Part shown: piece after piece, positions 51,848 through 61,935 of the stretch
How positions within the stretch are numbered: the first letter of the stretch is position 1
How the letters are laid out: each line of letters starts with the position of its first letter
Origin: Pseudoalteromonas peptidolytica
GTDB taxonomy: Bacteria; Pseudomonadota; Gammaproteobacteria; Enterobacterales; Alteromonadaceae
NCBI RefSeq assembly: GCF_012641745.1
Contig: NZ_WEHZ01000007.1
Coordinates: 118,487-182,486, forward strand
Direction of reading: 5' to 3'
Length of the DNA: 64,000 nucleotides
Notes under the pieces: model-generated
The model's input: the letters and a program-made list of their open reading frames with translations, nothing else
Told to the model about the DNA's origin: nothing
Databases searched by the model: none
Made by a program: the position numbers and the translations under genes

Positions 51848-52279
51848 ATGATCACTTATCAATCTCACTTTGCAACTCGTACAGTAGAGTCTGCTTCGCA
51901 GCAGCACAGCCCTACCCAAACTAATCGAGCTAAATCAAGTGCTCAAGAGCAAGCGTATGTCGCGGCTGCGAATATAGCTGCACAATCTTCTCGTGCACTC
52001 GACCATAAAGTAGACGAGCCATTTAAATATGAAGTAGTGGAGCGTAATGAAACATTTCTCGAAAAAATGAGAGAAGCGGTAATGTTTAGCCGCTTAGGGG
52101 CAAATAAAGAGAAAATTGATGAATTAAAAGAGAAAATGGCAGAGCTTGAAAAGCTCGCAGCCGAGGGAAAAATTTCACCCGAAGAATTAGAAGAGCGTAT
52201 GGCTGCATTAGAAGAAGCAATGAGAGATGCGGTAACTCAAGAAGAAAACAAAGCGAACAAGGACACGCTACTGAGTTAG
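51848..52279 (+). CDS. Uncharacterised coiled-coil protein
   Basis: 143 residues from ATG 51848 (AAGGAGAGC upstream; a start 33 bases earlier lacks one). The first 60 residues are Gln/Ala/Ser-rich and probably disordered; residues 75-130 form a charged coiled coil with a heptad pattern (IDELKEKMAELEKLAAEG, MAALEEAMRDAV). No signal peptide. I do not recognise a family; the position after aroC is not known to be functional. Confidence 0.6.
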   Translation: MITYQSHFATRTVESASQQHSPTQTNRAKSSAQEQAYVAAANIAAQSSRALDHKVDEPFKYEVVERNETFLEKMREAVMFSRLGANKEKIDELKEKMAELEKLAAEGKISPEELEERMAALEEAMRDAVTQEENKANKDTLLS

Positions 52280-52291
52280 TGAGGCTCAAAA

Positions 52292-52320
52292 TGATAAAGG
52301 CCTCATTAGAGGCCTTATCA
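52292..52320. terminator. Bidirectional terminator between convergent genes
   Basis: TGATAAAGGCCTC with GAGGCCTTATCA around a 4-base loop (one bulged base). It lies between the coiled-coil gene and folD 3' ends; a short T-run on the minus side also favours termination of folD. Confidence 0.8.
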
Positions 52321-52340
52321 GTGTTATAACTCAATACTGT

Positions 52341-53195
52341 TTAGCTATGGTAGTTTTCACACGCTTCAAGGGTGTTTTCAATCAAGCTAGCTACTGTCAT
52401 CGGGCCTACGCCACCAGGCACTGGAGTGATAAAGCTCGCGTTTTGTTCCGCGATGTCATATTGCACGTCACCGACTAACTTACCTGATTCCAATCGGTTG
52501 ATACCTACATCAATGACAATGGCACCTTCTTTAACCCAGTCACCCGGAATAAACTCAGGTTTACCGACTGCGACGACGAGTAGATCTGCACGACGAACGT
52601 GGGCTTCCAAGTCTTGGGTAAATTTATGGCAAACGGTTGTGGTACATCCTGCCAGTAGCAGTTCAAGTGACATTGGACGACCTACAATGTTTGATGCACC
52701 AACCACAACAGCGTGCATCCCTTTATAACGCACACCGGTAGAGTCGAGTAGGGTAATGATCCCTTTTGGCGTACAAGGTCTTAGTGCTGGCATTCGTTGA
52801 GCAAGACGACCCACATTATAAGGATGGAAGCCGTCGACGTCTTTGTGAGGATCTATACGCTCTAACACTTTTTCCGCGTCTAGGCCTTCAGGTAGTGGCA
52901 ATTGTACTAAGATCCCATCAACTTCAGGGTCTGCATTAAGCTCGTCAACAAGCGTGAGCAGTTGCGCTTCGCTCGTGTCACCTGGTAAGTCGAAAGATTT
53001 AGAAACAAATCCAACTTCTTCACAGGCTTTACGTTTTGAACCAACATAAACTTGACTCGCAGGATCCTGACCTACTAACACAACTGCCAAGCCTGGTGCT
53101 CTCAGACCTTGTGCCAGTCTCTCTTGAACTCGTTGTGCAACAGTAGAACGAACTTGTTTCGCGATAGCTTTGCCATCAATGATGTTTGCCGTCAT
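52341..53195 (-). CDS. folD: Methylenetetrahydrofolate dehydrogenase / cyclohydrolase
   Basis: 284 residues (E. coli 288). Bifunctional NADP-dependent enzyme interconverting 5,10-methylene- and 10-formyl-THF. Family signatures: [10 protein letters not shown] (with the catalytic Lys in the first SKRK), [23 protein letters not shown], and [12 protein letters not shown] near the end. Monocistronic, upstream of and divergent from the tRNA operon. Confidence 0.97.
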   Translation of the reverse strand: MTANIIDGKAIAKQVRSTVAQRVQERLAQGLRAPGLAVVLVGQDPASQVYVGSKRKACEEVGFVSKSFDLPGDTSEAQLLTLVDELNADPEVDGILVQLPLPEGLDAEKVLERIDPHKDVDGFHPYNVGRLAQRMPALRPCTPKGIITLLDSTGVRYKGMHAVVVGASNIVGRPMSLELLLAGCTTTVCHKFTQDLEAHVRRADLLVVAVGKPEFIPGDWVKEGAIVIDVGINRLESGKLVGDVQYDIAEQNASFITPVPGGVGPMTVASLIENTLEACENYHS

Positions 53196-53611
53196 GATTG
53201 ACCTATATTAAGGGTTAAAAAACTTGAACGATGATAGAGCCTTTAAATTCTCCTATACAAGTACTTTTATTGAGTGATGACTCTGCTTGTAAAGAAAAAT
53301 AATGGGGTTGCTCTATTTATATGTCCTGCTAATTAGTTTGATAGAGGACATTTGCCCGCTATTTTCGCAAAAAACAGCCAGCCCGCCAAGTTAGCATTGC
53401 GTAAAACCGGAGGTTTTCACAACTTGCCTAGGTAAGAGCGTATAAAATTTGATTAAGTCAGCTGTTTTATCAACAATTTGTGGTAAAATTAGGCAGTTGA
53501 AACAAAAACTAAAAAAAATATTTGACCTGCTGGGGGCAAATCACTATTATGCACCCCGTTGCCAACGAGGACTCACCGATAAAAAGGTTCTTAGTTCTCC
53601 AAGGTCACAGT
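53196..53611. other. 416-bp gap between folD and the tRNA operon
   Basis: Contains the folD promoter region and the tRNA promoter. No gene is convincing; the 61-codon frame at 53449-53634 enters the first tRNA and is rejected. Confidence 0.6.
53522..53550 (+). promoter_or_regulatory. Promoter of the tRNA operon
   Basis: TTGACC, a 17-base spacer and TATTAT, followed by a GC-rich discriminator (GCACCCCG) as in stringently controlled stable-RNA promoters. An A-rich tract (53501-53521) could act as an UP element. About 62 bases precede the first tRNA. Confidence 0.8.
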
Positions 53612-53688
53612 CGGCGATTAGCGCAGCTTGGTAGCGCACTTGGTTTGGGTCCAAGGGGTCGCAGGTTCAAATCCTGCATCGCCGACCA
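53612..53688 (+). tRNA. tRNA-Pro (anticodon TGG), first copy
   Basis: 77 bases, CGGCGATTAGCG..TCGCCGA plus CCA. Acceptor, D, anticodon and T arms fold normally; the anticodon loop TTTGGGT reads TGG. Identical to the two later copies. Encodes its own CCA. Confidence 0.97.
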
Positions 53689-53731
53689 CTTTTAAAATAA
53701 GATAGTAGCATGAAGATGTTTACTCGAGTTT

Positions 53732-53808
<77 letters not shown>

Positions 53809-53831
53809 TCTTATTTTAATCCACATGTAGT

Positions 53832-53908
53832 GGCGGCTGTAGCTCAGTTGGTAGAGCCCTGGATTGTGATTCCGGTTGTCGTGGGTTCAAGTCCCATCAG
53901 TCGCCCCA
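53832..53908 (+). tRNA. tRNA-His (anticodon GTG)
   Basis: 77 bases including the extra G-1 that marks tRNA-His. Acceptor GCGGCTG pairs with CAGTCGC (one G-U). Anticodon loop TTGTGAT reads GTG. Confidence 0.96.
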
Positions 53909-53927
53909 TCTACATGCCAAAATTAGT

Positions 53928-54004
53928 CGGCGATTAGCGCAGCTTGGTAGCGCACTTGGTTTGGGTCCAAGGGGTCGCAGGTTCAAATCCTGCATCGCCG
54001 ACCA
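53928..54004 (+). tRNA. tRNA-Pro (anticodon TGG), second copy
   Basis: 77 bases, identical to the copy at 53612-53688. Forms a tail of two tRNA-Pro genes with the next one. Confidence 0.97.
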
Positions 54005-54025
54005 CTTCTACAAAATACTTATGTT

Positions 54026-54102
54026 CGGCGATTAGCGCAGCTTGGTAGCGCACTTGGTTTGGGTCCAAGGGGTCGCAGGTTCAAATCCTGCATCGCCGAC
54101 CA
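54026..54102 (+). tRNA. tRNA-Pro (anticodon TGG), third copy
   Basis: 77 bases, identical to the other two Pro copies, separated from the second by 21 bases. Its short leader and that of copy two are similar, suggesting a recent tandem duplication. Confidence 0.97.
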
Positions 54103-54216
54103 CTTTCTCTCTATCAGTATCTCAGTCATTTATTTCAAATTTACTAACTTTTAATCAATTAGCACCAATATGCCTAATTATTTAACCTGATTGCTCGACT
54201 CCGTCGTTGAATAGGT

Positions 54217-54222
54217 TATAAT
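54217..54222 (+). promoter_or_regulatory. Candidate -10 element of tig
   Basis: TATAAT followed by GCCGCG; a weak -35-like TTGCTC lies 20 bases upstream. It would give a leader of about 155 bases containing a GTGCCC-GTA-GGGCAG hairpin. Confidence 0.4.
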
Positions 54223-54381
54223 GCCGCGTCTATTAATTAACGTAGTGCCCGTAGGGCAGGCAACAAGCGTCACATGCAACGGAGAGTTTGGCAGTTTAGC
54301 CGAAGGCCCACAAAAGCATGATGGTTGTCTTGTTAGTAAGGAAGGCGCTTTGTCGCCCAAAAATGAAGATTGAGGTAAATC

Positions 54382-55686
54382 ATGCAAGTTTCTGTTGAGA
54401 CGACTCAAGGCCTTGAGCGCCGTCTGACCATCACCGTTCCTGCAGAGAACGTTGAGACTGAAGTTAAAAAACGCCTACAACAACTGTCAAAAACACAGCG
54501 TATCGATGGCTTCCGCCCTGGTAAAGTACCAGTGTCAATCATCACTAAGCGTTACGGCGCAGCTGTTCGTCAAGAAGTTGCTGGCGATATTATGCAGCGT
54601 AATTACATCGAAGCAATCATTGCTGAGAAAATCAACCCAGCGGGTGCACCTACATTTGCTCCTAAGTCACTAGAAGCTGGTAAAGATTTAGAGTTCGATG
54701 CAACTTTTGAAGTATACCCTGAAGTTGAGCTTAAAGACTTAGATAAAATTGCAGTTGAGAAGCCTGCTGTTTCAGTAACTGACGAAGATCTTGCTAACAT
54801 GCTTGAAACACTTCGTAAGCAACACGCTACTTGGACTGAAAGCGACGCAGCAGCTGGCGAAAAAGACCGTGTAACGGTTGACTTCGTTGGTACAATTGAC
54901 GGTGAAGAGTTTGAAGGCGGAAAAGCTGAAGACTTCCCTCTAGAGCTTGGTCAAGGTCGTATGATCCCAGGTTTCGAAGATGGTATCGTTGGTAAGAAAG
55001 CAGGTGACGAAGTCGTTTCTGATGTGACTTTCCCTGAAGACTACCACGCTGAAAACTTAAAAGGTAAAGCAGCTCAATTTACAATTACTGTGAAGAAAGT
55101 TGAAGTTCAAGAGCTTCCTGAACTAACTGACGAGTTCGCAACTAAGTTTGGTGTTGCTGAAGGTGGTGTTGACGCACTTAAAGAAGAAGTGAAGAAGAAC
55201 ATGGAGCGTGAGCTTAGCCAAGCGGTTAAAGCAAACGTAAAAGATCAAGCGATCAAAGGTCTTCTTGACACTAACGAAGTTGAAGTGCCTAAAGCACTAG
55301 TTGATCAAGAAATCGACGCACTTCGTCAACAGGCTGCACAGCGTTTTGGCGGCAACGCGCAAAACATGCCTGAGCTACCAGCTGAGCTTTTCCATGAGCA
55401 AGCTGTTACTCGCGTAAAAACTGGCTTGCTTTTAGGTGAAGTAATCAAAGCGAATGACATCAAAGCAGACGATGCAAAGGTTGAAGAATTAATCGAGACT
55501 GTTGCTTCTGCATACGAAGATCCAAGTGAAGTAGTTTCATACTACAAAACAAACGATCAACTTATGCAGCAGATGCGTAACGTAGCAATGGAAGAGCTTG
55601 CTGTTGAAGCTGTACTTGCAGCTGCAACTGTTTCTGATGTTGAAAAATCATTCGATGACATCATGAACCCACAGGCTGCTCAATAA
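54382..55686 (+). CDS. tig: Trigger factor
   Basis: 434-residue ribosome-bound chaperone and prolyl isomerase (E. coli 432). The ribosome-binding signature GFRPGKVP is near residue 44; an FKBP-type PPIase at 150-245 has [15 protein letters not shown] and [15 protein letters not shown]; the long helical C-terminal arms follow. Followed by clpP and clpX, the usual gammaproteobacterial block, with strong codon bias. Confidence 0.98.
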   Translation: MQVSVETTQGLERRLTITVPAENVETEVKKRLQQLSKTQRIDGFRPGKVPVSIITKRYGAAVRQEVAGDIMQRNYIEAIIAEKINPAGAPTFAPKSLEAGKDLEFDATFEVYPEVELKDLDKIAVEKPAVSVTDEDLANMLETLRKQHATWTESDAAAGEKDRVTVDFVGTIDGEEFEGGKAEDFPLELGQGRMIPGFEDGIVGKKAGDEVVSDVTFPEDYHAENLKGKAAQFTITVKKVEVQELPELTDEFATKFGVAEGGVDALKEEVKKNMERELSQAVKANVKDQAIKGLLDTNEVEVPKALVDQEIDALRQQAAQRFGGNAQNMPELPAELFHEQAVTRVKTGLLLGEVIKANDIKADDAKVEELIETVASAYEDPSEVVSYYKTNDQLMQQMRNVAMEELAVEAVLAAATVSDVEKSFDDIMNPQAAQ

Positions 55687-56016
55687 GTCTTTGAAGAAAT
55701 CATTGACTTCCAGCTAAGCTGAAGTTTAAATGGCTCGAGTTACTCGGTGAGAGAATTCGGGCCATTTTTGTTTTTACACCTTGATATTGAAGCATAAAGT
55801 ACTTATATCTTGAGGCATGGCTTATTTTATTAGCTATACTTGATGGTATAAGACAAAATGTGCTTATCACAACGAGCTGTTAGAAATGCTCGTTCCATTT
55901 CGCTCAAAAAAGTATTAGCCTAAAACCGAATGACAGAATGTCTCTTGAGTCGCAAGCGATTTAAGTTACCTATTACAATAAGGCAACAAATTCTGTGCTA
56001 GTAAGGAATAAAAAAC
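55687..56016. other. 330-bp gap between tig and clpP
   Basis: Holds a tig terminator (55728-55772) and, further on, a candidate clpP promoter (TTGAGG at 55810, 19 bases, TATACT at 55835-55840). No gene. Confidence 0.55.
55728..55772 (+). terminator. Terminator of tig
   Basis: An imperfect hairpin (AAATGGCTCGA paired with TTCGGGCCATTT) ending in T residues, about 40 bases after the tig stop. Confidence 0.75.
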
Positions 56017-56634
56017 ATGAATGATGGTATGATCGATCCAATCAATGCGTTAGTACCTATGGTCGTGGAGCAAACGGCTAAAGGCGAGCGTTCTTATGAC
56101 ATTTACTCTAGACTACTTAAAGACCGCATCATTTTTTTGACAGGTCAAGTAGAGGACCATATGGCCAACTTGATCGTGGCACAGATGTTGTTCTTGGAGT
56201 CGGAAAGTCCGGACAAAGATATTTTCTTGTATATCAATTCACCTGGTGGCTCCGTGACTGCTGGAATGTCTATCTACGATACAATGAACTTTATTAAGCC
56301 TGATGTTAGTACGGTTTGTGTTGGTCAGGCAGCGAGTATGGGAGCATTTTTGCTTTCAGGCGGCGCTAAAGGTAAACGTTATTGCTTGCCAAACTCTCGA
56401 GTGATGATCCACCAGCCTTTAGGCGGCTTCCAAGGTCAGGCATCAGATTTTGAAATTCATGCAAGAGAAATCTTGTCTATTAAAGAAAAGTTAAATCGTC
56501 TGATGGCTGATCATACTGGACAACCATACGATGTAGTTGCACGTGACACCGATAGAGATAATTTTATGACTGCTGACCAAGCCCTAGAATATGGCTTAAT
56601 TGACGCGGTTCATTCACGTCGCGAACTGAAGTGA
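56017..56634 (+). CDS. clpP: ATP-dependent Clp protease proteolytic subunit
   Basis: 205 residues. Serine peptidase that forms the tetradecameric chamber fed by ClpX and ClpA. Catalytic Ser near 108 in [14 protein letters not shown], His near 133 in [10 protein letters not shown], Asp in the [15 protein letters not shown] region. The short N-terminal propeptide is cleaved in many species. Upstream AAGGAAT ribosome site. Followed by two hairpins and clpX. Confidence 0.97.
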   Translation: MNDGMIDPINALVPMVVEQTAKGERSYDIYSRLLKDRIIFLTGQVEDHMANLIVAQMLFLESESPDKDIFLYINSPGGSVTAGMSIYDTMNFIKPDVSTVCVGQAASMGAFLLSGGAKGKRYCLPNSRVMIHQPLGGFQGQASDFEIHAREILSIKEKLNRLMADHTGQPYDVVARDTDRDNFMTADQALEYGLIDAVHSRRELK

Positions 56635-56641
56635 TTAGTCG

Positions 56642-56700
56642 GTAACCAATGAGCATAAATCATTGGTTACTGCTATGCCAAAGCTTTTATTCTTTGGTAT
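56642..56700 (+). promoter_or_regulatory. Two hairpins between clpP and clpX
   Basis: First, GTAACCAATGA with TCATTGGTTAC (perfect 11 bp, 7-base loop, 56642-56670). Second, a shorter stem from TGCCAAAG and CTTTGGTA (about 56677-56699). No long T-run, so a partial terminator or mRNA-processing/stability element is more likely than full termination. Confidence 0.55.
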
Positions 56701-56756
56701 AGTTAAAAGAAATACGATGTTATCGACAGATAACAACAAAAGAATGAGGTAGCTGA

Positions 56757-58040
56757 ATGTCAGACACTCCAACAGACGGCGATAAGAATAGCAAGCTGCT
56801 GTATTGCTCATTTTGCGGCAAGAGCCAGCATGAAGTTCGTAAGTTAATTGCCGGTCCATCTGTCTATATATGTGACGAGTGCGTTGAACTTTGTAACGAT
56901 ATTATCAGGGAAGAAATCAAAGATATTGCGCCTAAGCATGACGCGTCTGATAAATTACCTGTGCCAAAAGAGATCAGAAATCACCTTGATGATTATGTTA
57001 TCGGTCAGGAGCATGCGAAAAAAGTGCTGTCCGTTGCTGTATACAATCACTACAAGCGCTTACGCAACCAAGGTGGTAAGGGTGATGTAGAATTAGGTAA
57101 AAGTAATATCTTGCTAATTGGTCCAACAGGTAGTGGTAAAACACTATTGGCCGAGACGCTTGCAAGACTTCTTGATGTACCATTTACGATGGCAGATGCA
57201 ACAACGTTAACTGAAGCTGGTTATGTTGGTGAAGATGTTGAGAACATCATTCAAAAGCTGCTACAAAAATGTGACTACGACGTAGAAAAGGCACAACGTG
57301 GCATTGTCTATATCGACGAAATCGATAAGATTTCGAGAAAATCAGACAATCCATCTATTACCCGTGATGTATCGGGTGAGGGTGTACAACAAGCATTACT
57401 TAAACTGATTGAAGGTACGGTTGCATCTGTTCCGCCTCAAGGTGGCCGAAAACATCCGCAACAAGAGTTTTTGCAAGTTGATACATCGAAAATCTTATTC
57501 ATATGCGGTGGTGCATTTGCTGGCCTTGATAAGGTGATCGAACAACGTAGTTCTAAAAATACAGGCATCGGTTTCGGTGCTGAAGTTAAGTCAAAAGATT
57601 CTGAGCGTTCACTGAGCGAAACATTTAAAGATGTTGAGCCTGAAGATTTGGTCAAATACGGTTTAATTCCTGAATTTATTGGTCGTTTACCGGTTGTTGC
57701 GACCTTGACCGAACTTGACGAAGATGCGCTTATTGAGATCTTAAACGAACCAAAGAATGCCTTAACAAAGCAATATGCAGCGTTGTTTAAGATGGAAGGT
57801 GTGGATCTTGAGTTCCGTGAAGACGCTTTGCGAGCGATTGCGCATAAGGCGATGGAGCGAAAGACCGGTGCACGAGGATTGCGTTCGATTGTTGAAGGCG
57901 TATTGCTCGACACTATGTATGAGTTACCTTCATTGGAAGAAGTCAGTAAAGTAGTTATTGACGAAACCGTTATCAAAGGAGAGTCAGATCCGATTATGAT
58001 TTACGAAAACAATGGTAAAGAAAAAGCGGCATCTGAGTAG
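56757..58040 (+). CDS. clpX: ATP-dependent Clp protease ATP-binding subunit ClpX
   Basis: 427-residue AAA+ unfoldase (E. coli 424). N-terminal zinc finger C-x2-C (CSFCGKSQ) and CDECVELC; Walker [14 protein letters not shown] near 121-128; Walker [10 protein letters not shown]; the IGF ClpP-binding loop ([10 protein letters not shown]). Pairs with clpP. Downstream is a strong terminator, then two MITE-like copies and lon. Confidence 0.98.
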   Translation: MSDTPTDGDKNSKLLYCSFCGKSQHEVRKLIAGPSVYICDECVELCNDIIREEIKDIAPKHDASDKLPVPKEIRNHLDDYVIGQEHAKKVLSVAVYNHYKRLRNQGGKGDVELGKSNILLIGPTGSGKTLLAETLARLLDVPFTMADATTLTEAGYVGEDVENIIQKLLQKCDYDVEKAQRGIVYIDEIDKISRKSDNPSITRDVSGEGVQQALLKLIEGTVASVPPQGGRKHPQQEFLQVDTSKILFICGGAFAGLDKVIEQRSSKNTGIGFGAEVKSKDSERSLSETFKDVEPEDLVKYGLIPEFIGRLPVVATLTELDEDALIEILNEPKNALTKQYAALFKMEGVDLEFREDALRAIAHKAMERKTGARGLRSIVEGVLLDTMYELPSLEEVSKVVIDETVIKGESDPIMIYENNGKEKAASE

Positions 58041-58054
58041 CTCAGAATTAAAAT

Positions 58055-58078
58055 AAAAGGAGCCTAGTGCTCCTTTTT
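58055..58078 (+). terminator. Intrinsic terminator of clpX
   Basis: AAAAGGAGC-CTAGT-GCTCCTTTT followed by T, 15 bases after the stop. Confidence 0.9.
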
Positions 58079-58173
58079 ACATCTAAGTTAGGAGCTAACA
58101 AAAAGTATAAGGTAAACTGCGAGGCTAGCTCATGGTTGGTAAGCTAAATCAGTATTTTCCCTCACCAGAGCTT

Positions 58174-58334
58174 ATACCAATTATGCTTAATACTTGCTCA
58201 ATTTGAAGGCGTAAATCTGACGCTAACTGCGCTAAACATCTTCTATTTAGAACAACTAAATGGAGAGTTTTCGCATAGTAATAGACAGAGTTTTCTCGCC
58301 TCAAAATAGTAAGCTTAATTAAGCGAATAGGTAT
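58174..58334 (+). repeat. MITE-like element, copy 4
   Basis: 161 bp. Ends ATACCAATTATGCTTAAT and CTTAATTAAGCGAATAGGTAT. Diverged from copies 3 and 5 in the centre (TGGAGAGTTTTCGCATAGT) but same length and frame of conserved blocks. Confidence 0.9.
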
Positions 58335-58587
58335 TGCCCCAATATGATACCAGTTGAACTAAAAACCCTGAACTTTGGATAACTCATACTTTTCTGGAAA
58401 CCGACAAGGGCAACGCTATCCCTGAAACGTTTTGGCTAGATAAGAGAGTAATTCAATGCTATTGAGAAGCAATGAGTTAGCTAAATACTTGCTCAACCCT
58501 CAGGGCTGATAAACCGTTTATTTTTTAAGTGGAAAAGTCGCTTCTAGACATACGACGCTGTGAAAGAAGTCGATATAGTCCCTTATT

Positions 58588-58749
58588 ATACCAATTTGAC
58601 TTAATACGTGCTCAATTTGAAGGAGTAAACCTGACGCTAACAGCGTTAAAAATTTCTTATTTAGAACAACTAAATAGCAAAATTTTTGCCTGGTTATCGA
58701 CAAGATTTTCTCGCCTCAAAATAGACCACTTAATTAAGAAAATTGGTAT
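58588..58749 (+). repeat. MITE-like element, copy 5
   Basis: 162 bp, nearly identical to copy 3. Inverted ends ATACCAATTTGACTTAAT and CTTAATTAAGAAAATTGGTAT. It sits about 90 bases upstream of the lon promoter. Confidence 0.92.
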
Positions 58750-58840
58750 CATTGCAAATAAGCTGGAGCTTTAGTTTACTGATATTTGATTGCTTTATGC
58801 CTTAAATTGATCCCTACTTGATGTGGATTACTATAAACTA

Positions 58841-58869
58841 TTGAACTTTATCTGCGTTATCCCCATATA
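58841..58869 (+). promoter_or_regulatory. Sigma32 (heat-shock) promoter of lon
   Basis: TTGAAC, a 14-base spacer and CCCCATATA closely match the RpoH consensus (CTTGAAA-N13/14-CCCCATNTA), about 45 bases before the lon ATG. lon is a known heat-shock gene. Confidence 0.85.
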
Positions 58870-58911
58870 GCTCAGTATTCCCAAAATTAATTTAAGTGCG
58901 AAGAGAACATA

Positions 58912-61269
58912 ATGACGCTTGAAAGAACGGATCGAGTAGAAATTCCTGTGCTAGCGCTGCGCGACGTAGTCGTGTATCCGCACATGGTGATCCCGCTGTT
59001 TGTAGGTCGAGAAAAATCAATAAAATGCCTAGAAGCAGCGATGGACAACGACAAGCAAATCTTTTTGGTTGCGCAAAAAGACGCTTCAGTTGATGACCCT
59101 AGCACTGATGATGTCTACCAAACAGGCACTATTGCGACGGTGTTACAACTATTAAAGCTGCCTGATGGTACGGTAAAAGTACTTGTTGAAGGCACACAGC
59201 GCGCCAAAATAGACGAATTTTTAGTTACAGACGAATATTTCTTAGCGCAAGCACAGTATATCCCTTCACAGGATGCTGATGAGCAAGAGCAAGATATATT
59301 AGTGCGTAGTGCAATTAGCCAGTTTGAAGGCTATGTAAAGCTTAATAAGAAAATTCCACCTGAAGTACTGACGTCAGTTTCAGGTATTGATGAGGCCGCA
59401 CGCCTTGCTGATACAATGGCTGCGCATATGCCAATTAAAGTGCCTGAAAAGCAAAAGGTACTGGAAATTCATGACGTAACAGAACGTCTTGAGTACTTGA
59501 TGGCGCTGATGGAAGGTGAGATCGATTTACTTCAAGTAGAAAAGAAAATCCGTTCTCGCGTGAAAAAGCAAATGGAGAAGTCACAACGTGAGTATTATCT
59601 GAATGAGCAAATGAAAGCAATTCAGAAAGAACTTGGTGAGTTAGACGACGTACCAGATGAATTTGAAGCGCTGAAAAAACGCATTAGCGAAGCAAAAATG
59701 CCGCAAGAAGCGGAAGAAAAAGCACTGGCGGAGCTGAACAAACTGAAGATGATGTCACCGATGTCTGCAGAAGCGACTGTGGTGCGTTCTTACATAGAGA
59801 CGATGATAAATGTCCCATGGAAAAAACGCTCTAAGGTGAAAAAGGACTTAGCAGGTGCGCAAAAGATTCTAGACTCTGACCATTATGGCTTAGAAAAAGT
59901 AAAAGATCGCATTATCGAGTACCTTGCCGTACAACAACGTACCAATAAGCTCAAAGGCCCTATCCTGTGCCTAGTTGGTCCTCCTGGAGTTGGTAAAACC
60001 AGTTTAGGCCAATCTATCGCGCGTTCTACAGGTCGTAAGTATGTGCGTATGGCGCTCGGTGGCGTGCGCGACGAGGCTGAAATTCGTGGTCACAGAAGAA
60101 CCTATATTGGCTCAATGCCGGGTAAGCTTATTCAAAGTATGTCGAAAGTTGGCGTGAAGAACCCGCTTTTCTTATTAGATGAAATCGATAAGATGTCATC
60201 GGACATGCGCGGCGACCCTGCATCTGCTCTATTAGAGGTGTTAGATCCTGAGCAAAATAGCAACTTTGCAGATCACTATTTAGAAGTAGACTACGATTTA
60301 TCAGACGTGATGTTTGTTGCGACATCAAATAGCTTCAATATACCAGGCCCACTGCTTGATCGTATGGAAGTGATCCGTTTGTCGGGTTATACCGAAGATG
60401 AAAAGCTTAATATTGCGAAACAGCACTTAATTCCTAAACAGATCAAGCGTAATGGTCTGAAAGAATCTGAAATTAACATCGAAGACAGTGCGATTATTGG
60501 TATTATCCGGTATTACACTCGAGAGGCTGGGGTACGGAACCTAGAGCGCGAAGTTTCTAAGCTCTGTCGCAAAGCGGTGAAAAACATTTTGCTAGACAAA
60601 GATGTAAAGCAAGTTGTGATTAACCAAACAAACCTAGAAGAATTTTTAGGTGTTCAGCGCCATGATTACGGTAAAGCTGAAGATGGTGATCGTGTTGGTC
60701 AAGTTACGGGTCTAGCGTGGACAGAAGTTGGTGGTGATCTATTAACCATTGAATGCGCTGCTGTACCAGGCAAAGGCAAACTGACGTACACTGGCTCTTT
60801 GGGTGATGTGATGCAGGAATCTATTCAGGCTGCGATGACGGTGGTACGCAATCGTGCTGAAAAGCTTCGTATTAACGACGACTTTTACGAGAAGCGTGAT
60901 ATTCATGTGCATGTTCCTGAAGGCGCGACTCCTAAAGATGGACCAAGTGCGGGTATCGCCATGGTAACAGGCTTAGTGTCAAGTTTAACAGGCAACCCAG
61001 TGCGTGCAGATGTCGCGATGACCGGTGAAATCACATTACGTGGTGAAGTGCTGCCAATTGGTGGTTTAAAGGAAAAGTTACTTGCAGCGCATCGTGGTGG
61101 AATTAAACGAGTTTTAATACCGAAAAAGAACGAGCGTGACTTAAAAGAAATTCCTGAAAATGTCCTTGAAGGACTTGATATTCATGCTGTGTCTTGGATT
61201 GACGAAGTTCTATCATTAGCATTAGCGCAGCCAATAGACAGTTTTAGTGTAGAATCACAAAAAAACTAA
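58912..61269 (+). CDS. lon: ATP-dependent protease Lon
   Basis: 785 residues (E. coli 784). N-terminal substrate domain ([20 protein letters not shown]), AAA+ module with Walker [12 protein letters not shown] near 356-364, and a C-terminal Ser-Lys protease (PKDGPSAG with catalytic Ser near 679; Lys near 722 in [13 protein letters not shown]). It degrades misfolded and regulatory proteins. Own sigma32 promoter; 216 bases before hupB. Confidence 0.98.
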   Translation: MTLERTDRVEIPVLALRDVVVYPHMVIPLFVGREKSIKCLEAAMDNDKQIFLVAQKDASVDDPSTDDVYQTGTIATVLQLLKLPDGTVKVLVEGTQRAKIDEFLVTDEYFLAQAQYIPSQDADEQEQDILVRSAISQFEGYVKLNKKIPPEVLTSVSGIDEAARLADTMAAHMPIKVPEKQKVLEIHDVTERLEYLMALMEGEIDLLQVEKKIRSRVKKQMEKSQREYYLNEQMKAIQKELGELDDVPDEFEALKKRISEAKMPQEAEEKALAELNKLKMMSPMSAEATVVRSYIETMINVPWKKRSKVKKDLAGAQKILDSDHYGLEKVKDRIIEYLAVQQRTNKLKGPILCLVGPPGVGKTSLGQSIARSTGRKYVRMALGGVRDEAEIRGHRRTYIGSMPGKLIQSMSKVGVKNPLFLLDEIDKMSSDMRGDPASALLEVLDPEQNSNFADHYLEVDYDLSDVMFVATSNSFNIPGPLLDRMEVIRLSGYTEDEKLNIAKQHLIPKQIKRNGLKESEINIEDSAIIGIIRYYTREAGVRNLEREVSKLCRKAVKNILLDKDVKQVVINQTNLEEFLGVQRHDYGKAEDGDRVGQVTGLAWTEVGGDLLTIECAAVPGKGKLTYTGSLGDVMQESIQAAMTVVRNRAEKLRINDDFYEKRDIHVHVPEGATPKDGPSAGIAMVTGLVSSLTGNPVRADVAMTGEITLRGEVLPIGGLKEKLLAAHRGGIKRVLIPKKNERDLKEIPENVLEGLDIHAVSWIDEVLSLALAQPIDSFSVESQKN

Positions 61270-61485
61270 GAAAAAAGCCAAAAAATTAAGTGAAAAGGCT
61301 TTTCAAATCTAAAAGGTGTGTTAAGTTAGGCACTGTATTCAAGCTTGGTGGTTCGCAAGCCCCGTAATCACTAGGCTTGAGAAAGATTTCGAGAATTAGA
61401 GAGTCGCTGTGATGTCTCTAAATGAATAGCAAAAGTTATCAGATAGAAGTAACTTTTGATAATAACTATGGAAGAGGATGATATT

Positions 61486-61758
61486 GTGAATAAATCTCAA
61501 TTAATCGATCAAATCGCAGCTGATGCTGACATTTCTAAAGCGGCTGCTGGTCGTGCGCTAGATTCATTCATTGAGTCGGTAACCGGTGCACTTAAAGAAG
61601 GTGACTCTGTTGCACTTGTAGGTTTTGGTACTTTCTCAGTACGTGAGCGCGCTGCACGTTCTGGTCGTAACCCACAAACTGGTGAGACTATTCAAATCGC
61701 AGCAGCTAACATCCCATCTTTCAAAGCGGGTAAAGCGCTTAAAGACGCAGTAAACTAA
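61486..61758 (+). CDS. hupB: DNA-binding protein HU-beta
   Basis: 90 residues from GTG 61486 (GAGG eight bases ahead); a longer ATG reading adds ten residues not seen in [22 protein letters not shown] at the N-terminus, the beta-arm region [14 protein letters not shown] and [14 protein letters not shown] match HU-beta. Nucleoid-associated protein that bends DNA. Position after lon is the E. coli order; terminator follows. Confidence 0.97.
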   Translation: MNKSQLIDQIAADADISKAAAGRALDSFIESVTGALKEGDSVALVGFGTFSVRERAARSGRNPQTGETIQIAAANIPSFKAGKALKDAVN

Positions 61759-61809
61759 TTCATTTTGGATTAGGCGATGCAGAGTCATCGCGAACTGCTT
61801 CAAGATAAA

Positions 61810-61838
61810 AGGCGTATCTGTTAAGATACGCTTTTTTT
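61810..61838 (+). terminator. Intrinsic terminator of hupB
   Basis: AAGGCGTATCT-GTTA-AGATACGC with a T-run, about 50 bases after the stop. Confidence 0.92.
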
Positions 61839-61935
61839 ATACCACCTCAAACCTCGTGGCGGTGGTGTGATGCTTAACCCAAATCTAGCAATACAAAGTG
61901 CTTATGTGCTTTGACTTAGATAAGAGAAACAATAA

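Larger units (their letters stand above)
58041..58911. other. 871-bp gap holding terminator, two MITE-like copies and the lon promoter
   Basis: After the clpX terminator come MITE-like copies 4 and 5 (58174-58334, 58588-58749) with 253 bases of unassigned sequence between them, then the sigma32-type lon promoter. No gene is convincing; an 81-codon frame (58529-58774) reads through copy 5 and is rejected. Confidence 0.6.

Noticed and set aside
53449..53634. 61-codon frame before the tRNA operon
   Set aside because: Runs into the first tRNA and across its promoter.
58529..58774. 81-codon + frame upstream of lon
   Set aside because: Reads through the whole of MITE-like copy 5; similar frames appear wherever the element occurs.
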